Below, one piece after another: positions 34,556-43,957 of a stretch of DNA of 64,000 bases. Origin of the DNA: Vanrija pseudolonga (lineage: Eukaryota > Basidiomycota > Tremellomycetes > Trichosporonales > Trichosporonaceae); contig NC_085855.1 of assembly GCF_020906515.1 (NCBI RefSeq), positions 1,054,001 through 1,118,000 of the forward strand. Direction: 5' to 3'. Under the pieces are notes generated by a model. That model was not told the DNA's origin. It did no database searches and saw only the letters and a list, made by a program, of their open reading frames with translations. A program made the translations under genes and the position numbers. Each line of letters begins with the position of its first letter. Position 1 is the stretch's first letter.

Positions 34556-34937
34556 ACTCTGCGAATGTATGCATGCTATAGGCGTTAACGTGGTACAGGT
34601 GATGGTGGGGTGACCCCACGGCGCTTGTTGCCTTCGCGATAGCTTGCCCAGAGCAGAATGCCAATAATGCGGTGAGGTGTGCCGCCGCCTTCCACTTGTC
34701 GAGTTGCAAGGGAGCCTTATGGGGAGTTTCAGACCCTCACGGTGTGCGTACCGACTCGGCCTATAACCAGGTATCATCCATACCGAGCTATGTTGTTCTT
34801 GTGCTGTACGCAGGCTCTGTGCTACCCCGTGCGTCTGTAAGCAATATCTGTACCGCGACGCGCACAGATGGCCGCAAGCCACTCTACCACCCCTGCCCCA
34901 GCACCACAGTCCAAGCCACACCATGCATGCACTCTAT
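34556..34937. other. Convergent intergenic spacer, aldolase / RidA
   Basis: Holds two 3' ends only; no gene or clear structural element seen. Confidence 0.5.
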
Positions 34938-35423
34938 CTACACCTGCGCGATAGCCTCGATCTCTATCGATGACCCGCCAGGCAGGCACCCGGCCTGGAT
35001 ACACGTGCGCGCGGGGCACGGCTTGGGGAAGAACTGGTTCGTGAGTGCCGCGACCCTCGACTTGGCTTTCGCGCCACTCACGTCAATGTACACCTCGTTC
35101 ATGGCGGCAAAGTCGGCCATGTCCTGGAGCCACACGTTGACCTTGACAATCTTGTCCACGCTGCTCCCGGAGAGCTCGAGCACGGCAGCCAGGTTCTTCA
35201 GCGCCGTCGCCTGCGCAGGGAGATTAGGTATTGCAGCATTTTTGGACGCACGGTTGCGGCCTTGATCTCGCCCGTGGCCGTTTGGCCCGCGAGGAAGACG
35301 AGCCCGGGGACCTTGACTGCGGGTGCTGGGGGTGTTAGAGGGGTGATCTGCGGGCTGGGGCCCACCGTTATGCGGCTTGAGGGGGAAGTCGTCCGAGTAG
35401 ATGATCTCGCGGGTGAGCGTCAT
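34938..35423 (-). CDS. RidA/YjgF/MMF1-family imine/enamine deaminase
   Basis: Three exons on the minus strand, starting 35423 and ending 34938. Exon 1 ends at 35366. The middle exon codes VKVPGLVFLAGQTATGEIKA, the first RidA signature, in another frame than the flanking exons. The third exon continues ATALKNLAAVLELSGSSVDKIVKVNVWL and ends with CPARTCIQAGCLPGGSSIEIEAIAQV. The Arg of PARTCIQ and the final Glu are the residues that hold the 2-iminoacid in RidA. RidA proteins hydrolyse reactive enamines/imines produced by PLP enzymes. The copy is about 130 aa, the usual size, with no mitochondrial leader visible. It shares a promoter region with the dioxygenase gene. Confidence 0.92.
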   Translation of the reverse strand: MTLTREIIYSDDFPLKPHNGGPQPADHPSNTPSTRSQGPRARLPRGPNGHGRDQGRNRASKNAAIPNLPAQATALKNLAAVLELSGSSVDKIVKVNVWLQDMADFAAMNEVYIDVSGAKAKSRVAALTNQFFPKPCPARTCIQAGCLPGGSSIEIEAIAQV

Positions 35424-36175
35424 TGTGGCGGCGTGGTGGGGTGGTGGTGTGATGGATGAGTATGAGTGGTATGAATGAGTCTGAATAGGCGCTCAGATAG
35501 TCGGAGAGGGCAGACGAGGTTCTTAAGGCAAGATAGCGCCCGAGTCAGACCTACGCGAACTGGACATGGGTACTTGGCCAGACGTGGTGTGTTTGGCCAG
35601 CCAGCATCATGGCCACGAACAGGAGGAGGGGAGGAGCTCCCCCTTGAGCCGAGCCCGGTCGTGGCCCGACGGCCCGCGTGCCGCAGTCGAGTCGACCGAG
35701 CCGCCGTGCGTTCGCTTCTTCGCCAAGCATCAAGATCCCTCGTCCACTCCTGTGAGATTGGGGGTCCCCATACTTGCTTGCCCGGAACTCGGGCGGCCGT
35801 GTGATGGACGCGGACGCGAGCGATAAGTGACCCGGGTGCGGCGGGTCGGGCCGGTGCCGTGCGCTTGGGTTGCTTGCCCTAGTCTGGCCATACTGATATC
35901 GGTGTCGGAGGAGCCCGAGAAGCTAGAGGAGCTCGAGGAGCTCTGGACGGTGTTCATTGCTGAGATAAGCTGCATGCTGGTCGACCGATACATATGGGGA
36001 GGCGAACCCGTCCCGGATCTGCGGAGGAGCTCAGGCCAAGCTCTTCGTGGCAGTGTCACACCAACCTCGGAGATCGACGCCTCGCCAACGGCGACCTTTC
36101 TCTCGCAGCTGCGATACTTATACACCGTATGTGATGGCCACACAGCTCAGACCCAGACACACCCCGCACTACACC
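35424..36175. promoter_or_regulatory. Bidirectional promoter, RidA / 2OG dioxygenase
   Basis: 752 bp between divergent starts, with GATAAG at 35822-35827 and 35964-35969. A TATA-like element at 36118-36123 lies about 55 bases before the dioxygenase ATG. Confidence 0.55.
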
Positions 36176-37502
36176 ATGCCCACCACACCCGCATTCAACC
36201 CTCCCTCGCCTTCGCTGCCCGGCAAGCCGACCGTGCTGCCCTGGGTCCCGCCGGCGCCGACGAAGGAGACACATAACTTTGCCGAGCTACACACTATCGA
36301 CTTGGCGCTCATGGACAGCGAGGACCCGGCGGTCGTCAACGCGCTCGTCGAGCAGGTCAAGGGCGCGATTCGGGACGACGGGTTCTTGTTCCTCGAGAAC
36401 TATGGCGTATCGCTTGAGCAGGCAAGTGGACGCATGTGACGCTGCTGCTGACGTCCAGCTCCACCGTCAGTTCGCCCTCGCGCAGTACATGTACGACCAC
36501 ATCAGCGAGGCGGACAAGGCACGCCTGCTCTTCCACCCGGACACTGGGCGCTGGGCCGGCTACAAGCACCCGTACGGCTTCAAGGTGGGTGCGAGGTCTG
36601 CGACGTGCTGACGACGCGCCAGCGCGAGCGCGGCGAGCCCGACGGCATCGAGCAGTTCAACTGGTACACGCGCGAGTGGGAGGACGATGCGTTCATCCCC
36701 GAGTGCCTGCACCCGTTCATGGACGAGATCCGCGCGTTCGCAGAGTACTTGACCGGCAGCGTCAACCGGCGCCTGCTGACGTTGTTTTCGCGTGTGCTCG
36801 AGCTGCCAGACGACTACCTGTGGAACCATGTCCAGAGCCACGGCAGCCCCAGCGGCGAGGGCTACTTCCGGCACGCACTCTTCCGGCCCGTGGGGCGCGA
36901 CACGGCCGCCAAGTCGCGCGGGCTGCGCATGCACGGGCACACGGATTTCGGGACCACGACGCTGCTCTTCTCGGTGCCCATCTCGTGCCTCCAGATCTGG
37001 GGACACGACGAGCAGTGGCACTATGTGCCGTACAAGCCTGGCTGCCTCGTCGTCAACATTGGCGAGACACTCGAGATTGTGTCCGGCGGGCACTTCAAGG
37101 CGACGCGCCATCGTGTCTTCTCGCCACCGGCCGACCAGGCGCATGAGGAACGCCTCAGCCTCGTGCTCTTCAACAGCAGCGTGGGGGACATCCAGATGAC
37201 CCCGGCGAGGGGTGAGTGGTATGGGCGACTGGCAAGGCGCGCGGCTAACACCCCCAGCATCCCCCCTCATCCAGCGCGAAGGCTGCATCGAAGAGCAAGG
37301 CGTGTACCGCGAGTTCAAAAAGGTCATGGACGCCGGCGCGTCCGTGCCGACCAACAAGCAGTGGCGCGAGATCCAGATCGCCAATGCGACCGACCCGACC
37401 GACAGCGTGCGCAACCGCCTCGGCGCGGACCAGGTGCTCATCGGCGGCAAGCTCATGAACCAGCGCGACTTTATGGGCGTCAAGGTGACTCTGCCGGTGT
37501 AA
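36176..37502 (+). CDS. 2-oxoglutarate/Fe(II)-dependent dioxygenase (isopenicillin-N-synthase-like)
   Basis: Four exons; start 36176, stop 37502, about 390 aa. Intron 1 (36422-36458) uses a GC donor (CAG|GCAAGT), giving the in-phase join SLEQ-LHRQFALAQ. Intron 2 joins GFK to RERGEPDG; intron 3 joins TPAR to ASPLIQREG. The non-haem dioxygenase N domain (IRDDGFLFLENYGV) precedes the catalytic jelly roll. HGHTDFGTTTLLF gives the His and Asp iron ligands, ATRHRVFSP the second His, and ERLSLVLF the 2-oxoglutarate-binding Arg-x-Ser. GCLVVNIGETLEIVSGG is the usual linker. Fungal relatives hydroxylate or oxidatively cleave small molecules. As a cluster member it may open the pathway; substrate unknown. 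Confidence 0.9.
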
Positions 37503-37824
37503 GCCGAGGCGCGTAGCGCCGAGGCTGTAGCCCCCCCGCGGGCGGCGTTGTACAAGTGAAATGTATGCAACAAGTGGCGGAAGAGCGGCATTGAGGCGGG
37601 GGGGGGGAGCTCCTCCCTACATGGTTGGCTGGCTCTTGGCGATTTCGGCAACCACAGCCAGTCGGGGTCGGTAACTGGCGGCTCGACGCCGCTGCTGCCC
37701 CACACGACTGTGCATCTTATCGTCCCGGCAGGCAGCGACCACCGACCCCCGCTCGTGTGCGTTGCCCCCCTCATCCTCGTCATCTCTGCTCCTCCCCTCC
37801 TCCCCATCGGAGCATGCAGACACG
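37503..37824. other. Intergenic, dioxygenase to C2H2 factor
   Basis: Same-strand spacer with a C/T-rich stretch from about 37730 that is probably the leader of the transcription-factor gene. Nothing else seen. Confidence 0.5.
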
Positions 37825-39809
37825 ATGCCCCGCGACACCACAACAGCAACGCCGCTGCACCCGTTCGCCTGCGCGCACTGCGACAAGCGCTTCACGCGGC
37901 ATGTGAGTGCGCCTACCCGCCCCGCCGGCGCCCGACTGACGCACACGCAGGAGAACCTCAAGCGACACCTCGCAGTGCACGGCACGAGCTCAGGCAGCAT
38001 CCGGTGCACGCTGTGCCGGGCGACATTCGCGCGCGCCGACCTCCGCCGGCGGCACGTCAAGCGCAAGCATCCCGAGGTGCTCGGCGCGGCGGTGGATGTG
38101 GGAGGGTACGCCGACGACGACGAGCAAGGCAAGGACCGAGAGCACGGGTTCGACACCGCGCCGCTTGACGTCAGTGCCGACGCCGACCTCCGCCTCATGG
38201 AGAACATCCTCTCGTCCATCAGCCCCGAAGTGCCCGCTCCTTCCCCTCCGGGCGTGGCTGACGCGCGATCCCTCCCATCGCCGAGCACGCCGCCGCCGCC
38301 GCCATCACACGCTGCGGCTGCCACGGCCGACGCGGACCCGCTCCAAGGCCTCTCCCCGGCGCTGGTGGACACGGCGCTCGCGCTGTACTTCTCGCATGTG
38401 GCGCACTTCTTCCCCTTCGTGCACAAGGGCACGTTTGACCCGCGCGCCGCGCCGCGGCCGCTGCTGCTCGCGCTCATCGGCCTGGGGCTGCAGTACAGCG
38501 ACGCCGAGGCCGACGGGGCAGTGCCGTCCCTGTCGTCGATATGCTTCTACCGCGCGCTCGGGATGCTCGACGACGACGCGCCGGCGTCTACCGCTGCGCT
38601 CGATATCGCGACCCTCCAGGCGCGCGTCCTGCTGTCCGTCCTCGCGATCATGTACCTCTGTGGCGGGGCCACGGCGCACGGGCTCAAGCTGCACGCCGAG
38701 TCGGTGCTCCTTGCGCGCCAGGGCGGGCTGTTCAACCCCCTCCCGGCGTCGCGGGCGACATCGAGCCTCGACGCCCTGTGGGCAGAGTACGCCCGCGCCG
38801 AGAGCCACAAGCGGTGAGTGGCGGCCGGCGGAGGCTACGCTGACTCGGCCCCAGCACCTGCTACGCGCTGTACCACGTCGACGCGATGCTGTACCACGTG
38901 CTCTCTAACCCGCGGGCGCTGAGCCACCTCGAGCTGCGGCACGACATGCCGGGCCCCAACGAGCTGTGGGAGCAGGACAGCGCGAACGGGTGGGCGCACC
39001 GCTCGCTCCTGGGCCAGGGCGACAAGACGACGCGGTACACGACCGCCGTGCGCAACTGCCTCTCGGACGCGCCGGTCCCCGAGACTTTTGCGGGGATGGA
39101 CGCGTACGCGCTGTCCCTGGTCGTGTCGTTCATCCTTTCCAGCACGAGGGAAAACTCGGGCTGGTCGACCATGACGGGCCAGGTGTGCTTTGAGCGCGCG
39201 GCTGTGAGTGTGGCGTGTGGCGTGTTGGGGGTGGCATCCCGCTGAACCTCCCCCCAGTCGCTGCAGCAGTCTGGCCGCGTCCTCGAGCCGTTCGTCACTG
39301 GGCCGCGCGAGGACCCGCACGCGGCGCTCACCGAGACGATGCTGCGTATGAGCATGATCGAGCTGCTGATGTGGGCGCCGAGCCACACCTCTGGCGTGGT
39401 AGAAACGAGCCTGGACAGCGCTATCGCCTCGGCGTGAGTCCCCGCATCCCCCCACCATGCCTAACTCGCCCCCAGGCTCTACCTCAGCGGCACGCACGTG
39501 ACTGTGACGCCCGACCTGCGCGCCCTGCTCGAGGGCCACATTGGCTGGTTCCTCGACTACCTCGACCTCGACCACGAGGTGGTCTACGCGACCGAGCCGC
39601 CCTGGGTGACCATGTACGCGTTCCGCGCCGTCCTGTACGCGTGGCAGCTGGCGCGCGGGGGACACCTGGACCCGATCGAGCGCCTCGGCCTAGGCGACGC
39701 CGACTCGATGGCCGCGTGGACACGCCGCGTGTTTGCCCGCCGCGCGAGGTGGCAGGCCGCGCGCATGGTCGTGCGGTGCCTCGACGAGATGGACGTGGCA
39801 GAGGGTTAG
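37825..39809 (+). CDS. C2H2 zinc-finger transcription factor with fungal-specific regulatory domain
   Basis: Start 37825, stop 39809, about 590 aa in five exons; the upstream open frame lacks an ATG. Two C2H2 fingers stand at the N-terminus: FACAHCDKRFTRH-ENLKRH and IRCTLCRATFARADLRRRH. The first is completed by splicing a 48-bp intron (37903-37950) whose retention would insert 16 residues inside the finger. A Pro/Ser-rich linker follows. The long helical fungal_trans-type middle homology region then begins VDTALALYFSHVAHFFPFVHKGTF and includes LLLALIGLGLQYSD, IATLQARVLLSVLAIMYLCG and LHAESVLLARQGGLF. The layout matches cluster-linked fungal regulators of carbon and secondary metabolism, and its position next to four catabolic genes suggests it is their pathway regulator (inference). 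Confidence 0.9.
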
Positions 39810-40612
39810 AACTGTACTGTAGTTACGCGGCCGGGCGCCGTATTCGTTGTATATATGTACTGTGAATGATCGCTGCGCTTCGCCACCGTCTCGGCCGGTC
39901 GGTCGAGACATTGCGCAACACCCCGGGCAGGGTCGACCTTGGCCTCGGCGATCCACACCCATGGGCGGAGGTCTAGATGTCGGTGTGCGGTCCGCGAGGT
40001 CGGCGATGACCCTAGTCGTGTCTTTCGGGAGATTGGCGCTGCAGGCGAGGTGGTTCGGGGTGCACGTGCTCAACAACTCGTGTTGTCGCTGGGCACCTCG
40101 TTTGGAGGGGCCGAGTGCCACAACACCAGCAGCACGCAGACATGGCTCTCACATGACGCCTTGGACACCGTGATGATGATGCCAAGACAGTCCATGCCGA
40201 AGCGCTCCACGCTTCGCACCTGTGCCAGCTCCGACTGCGCTTCGACCTCGGCGTCATTGGCGTACCTCTAGCGCGATCCACAGAGACTGCTCGACCTGCA
40301 CACCCGCATACCTCGCTGACTGCGCGCAGCACCGCCTTTGGCACAACGTGGGTGCATGACAGAGTAATGTACAGTGGGCGAGTGGGTATTCTCGTGTACA
40401 AGCTTGGTTTCGACTACGGCAACAAAATTATCACTGGCTGGTTCGCGTTTTGGGGGTGTGTGGATTGGATGCTGGATGATGGGGGTGGTGTTGCGAAGAG
40501 CAGTTGCGTGATAAGACAGATTGGATGTACTTCTAGACCTGGAAACCCATGGGAGAAAAGAAAATCGAATGAAACAGAGAGGCACAATTTCCGTGTGTGT
40601 CCGTGTAGGGGA
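39810..40612. other. Convergent intergenic spacer
   Basis: Lies between the 3' ends of the C2H2 factor and the membrane-protein gene. No gene, RNA or repeat recognised. Confidence 0.5.
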
Positions 40613-42883
40613 TTATACGCCGTCAAAGGTGACTTGCAGGTCGCCTAGGTTGGCTACAGCGACAAGGGCCGAGTTGCCGCCCTCCTGGCCACTCTGAACC
40701 TTCATTGGCGTGATGGTCGACGCCTGCTGGGCGTATCCCCAATACACGGCGCCCGTCACAATCGTAGTTGACGACGCGGTAGTGGTAGAGTTTATGCCGT
40801 GGCTGGCAAAGAAGGTATCGTCCGACACGTCGAGGTCACCCTGGACAAGCAGGCGCGTGCGTCCAAGGTGGAGTGGATCCTCGAGTTTGGCGGATGGGAG
40901 AGGAGGAGGGAGTCGAACACTGCCCCAAACGTTGGCAGCGGCGAACGGACCGACGTAGTTGGGGTGCATGGACACATCAACCATGCCCGACTGCGAAGCG
41001 ACGAGGGCCTGCAAAGCCGTCGATGGAGGGTGGTGCAAGTAGGCCACAAAGATGAAGCCCGCCTTGGTGGTGAAGGTGGTGTTGACGGAGTGCGTGGGTG
41101 GGCCAATATTGGCAGCAGCGTCCATCTGAGCCGGGGTGGGGTAGGGGTGGAAGCCTGTGGCAGGGTAGTTGGTCGCATGCGACAGCCCGCGTCGCTTGGG
41201 GCCAGGGAGATCGGTCACAAGTGTTGTCGAATTGTCGACATCAAGCCCAGGATCATTGAGCAAAACGTTGGCAAAGATTGTTCCGCTGGTCGAGTTGATC
41301 ATGAGCGAAGAAGAGATGTTGAAGGTGCCTTGGACAGTGCCTTCAGCTCCGTAAATGTTGAGGGTGTCGGCTTCAAGGTAGTCCGCAACCACGGCACCAC
41401 CTCGGCAGTGAGCAGTGACGCCAAAGGTTCCGAACGAAGCCACGCCGTGCAGATCACCAACACGCGTGGCCATGGCCGTAAGGTCGAGGCTGACCTTTGG
41501 CAGATAGGCATACTGGGGGTTCGACGTATTGAGGATTGACGGTGGGACGCGTACAATAACGTGGAATGCCGGTGTTCGAAGAGGGTCAAGCAGACCAGGA
41601 ATGTCGGCACCGCCATCTGTGCGAATCGGCGTGTAGATCCCCACTCCAGTGGAGCCATCGTCGCGGTCCATCTGGCAGACATTGACAATCTTTGTCAAGT
41701 TGAGGCCAACAGCGATGCGGGCGATGACGTCGACCTGGAGTTGGCCTTCTGTACCGCCTGTGACCACGGCGGGCGGAGACTTGGACCCCACAAACTCGAT
41801 GGTTCCACTAGCGGCGAGGCCACGAGCGATGAAGTACAGGTCATTTGACAGGGAGGAAACTGTGTCGTTGAGGGCATCAAGGGGGTAGGTAAAGGTCGAA
41901 ATGTAGTTTTCAAAGTAGGGAGAAGCAAGGTTGGCCAGCTGAGAGACTGTTGCAGAGTCGTTGAGGGGCACAAACACGTTGCAGTTTGAGGGTGTGCCAT
42001 CGGCAGGACTGGGTCCGTCCCTGTCCGGGATGTAGGTCAAGTTGAGATCCGGCATCTACGCGAGCAGTCAGCACACAGATCCCATGCCGAGCACAGCCTA
42101 TCAACCCACCTGCCAAGACGCGTTGGGGGGTCCTCCTTTGTCGTACCATGGCCGGTACCCGGGTGGACGCTTGTGCTTGTACTTTGCTGCCCACGCGGTA
42201 CTGAAGCCTACAACCAAACCAATGGTAAGAACCAAAAGGGTGGCGAGGAAGATCAAACCAGCAATGATCCACTTGCGGTACTTGTGCCAGATGTCGTGAA
42301 CCTCTGGGGCAATGGGGATGGTAGGAAGGTTGGGGACCGGCACACCGAAGATCTTTCGTTTTCTTCGGCCAGTGTATATCAACCCCTCCCAAGTCTTTGT
42401 CGACTGCTCGCTGATTAATGACGCTGCCGTGGGGCTGGAAGCGGGAGCCCTGCTCGAGGTGGGTCTCCTTGCTGTCAACAAGTCGGGGTATGGTGCGATG
42501 CCCGATGAAGAGCCAGATGAAACCGAGGCCTGCGATGATGGTCGCACGAGAACCGACGTGCGGGGGCGGCGTGGTGGTTGAGCTACTCCGAACACGCGTG
42601 ATGTGCTGGCCTCGGACGCTGTCGTGGTCTCCTCCTCTACTGACGAGATGGGGCGCGCGCGAACACGCCTTCCTTCATAGGGAGGAAGCGTCTCTTGCCA
42701 CGTAAAGTCCTCGTCCGAGTAAGAACCGTAGGGGTACGTGGCCAGGACCGTCGGCGCCGACTGAGGATGGTAGACGGCATCTGGGGGGAGAGGCACGTCT
42801 ACTAATCTCTGGTCGTCGTCAAGGATCGACGCCGACTCGGCGAAGAGGTTTGGGTCCTTCTCTGGGTCGGGTGGGATGATCAT
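40613..42883 (-). CDS. Single-pass (type II) membrane protein with large extracytosolic domain
   Basis: Two exons, 42883-42110 and 42055-40613, about 738 aa, with a 54-bp phase-0 intron. Residues 1-200 are disordered and Ser/Pro-rich. One transmembrane helix, KWIIAGLIFLATLLVLTIGLVVGFSTAW, follows a basic KYRK stop. The remaining ~500 residues are rich in N-x-S/T sites (NLT, NDS, NTS, NIS, NSTS, NTT) and beta-type alternation with no catalytic motif. The arrangement recalls fungal plasma-membrane or LEA2/DUF3712-like proteins with repeated beta-sandwich domains facing the wall. That comparison is tentative and I do not recognise a named orthologue. Confidence 0.82.
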
Positions 42884-43957
42884 GGTGAAGGGGTGCCAGT
42901 CGACGGCGACGCGTGACTAGAGGCGGGTGAAAAGAGGAAAGGTCGCGGCGGGCTAGGACGATCAAGGCGGTGTCGTGCGAGGTGCCAAATGTTATTGACG
43001 AGCCATTGCCTTTGTCGAGATGCAGACGCGTAGAAGTCGACAAGAGTTGGACGCGAGAACGACGAACGAACGAGTGTGGTGTTGGATGTCAAGACGAGGC
43101 TTGTTCTGTGGGTTGGACAGGGCAAAGGGGGGGAGGGAGGGAGGCGAAAGGGGCGGGAGGCGGTAGGCAGGAATTGAGGCGGGTGGGATCAAAGGGTCCT
43201 CGTCTCCTTTCAAGTGTCGATTGTGTTTGTTGATGATACAAGTGTCTGCCGTCGTGTCCAAGAATGATGTGATGCTTGTCGGGAATCTGGCAATCTGAAC
43301 AGAGGAGGATGCGTAAGAATGAATAGAAGGTCGTGTAGAAGGAGAGTGCGTGGGCGGTCCAAGGGGGAAGGGCGATAACGGGCGGCGAGCGGCGAGCGGC
43401 GAGCGGCGTTGCAATCCTGCACAGGGGGGTTGCTGGGGTGGTGGTTGCGGATGAGATGGGTCCGTACAGTGGTGGTGGGTGTGGGCGGGGAGGGCAGGAA
43501 GGTGTCCAAGGGCCCAAAAGGGGCTGGTGGTTGGGGGGGAACAGTGCGGGCGACGACACAGTCACACACCCAGGCTGGTTGGGTGCTGTGCACTCGGCGT
43601 CCGAGGTGGGAGGACCTGTAGGCTTTTAGCGGGATCAAATTCTCTCGCTTAAAACTGCTCGTCGGGCAAGTCAGTGGCTATTAGAAATCCGCTTTTCCCG
43701 TTTAGCCGGCGTAATAATAAAACAAAACCAGGCCAGCCCCCGCCCGAAATAGGAGAGACTAGTGCTGCCACTCGTGCAGGTGGCGTTATCACTAAAACAA
43801 TGACGTGTGATGCTGCCCCGTCCACCTCCACTTCTGTGCCCTTCATGACGACTGCTCTCCATCGGCCGGTCTCAGTGAACACCACCCGGCAAGACAACGA
43901 CGCCTTATCGCGTCTGGCTTCCCCGCCATCGCTCTACACCTCTCCAGAGCCGCCGCA
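42884..43957. other. Bidirectional intergenic region, membrane protein / CUL4
   Basis: Divergent promoters. On the minus strand most of 42900-43600 is pyrimidine-rich, consistent with a leader of the membrane-protein gene. Near 43382-43402 the unit GGCGAGC is repeated in tandem about three times. No gene supported. Confidence 0.5.
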
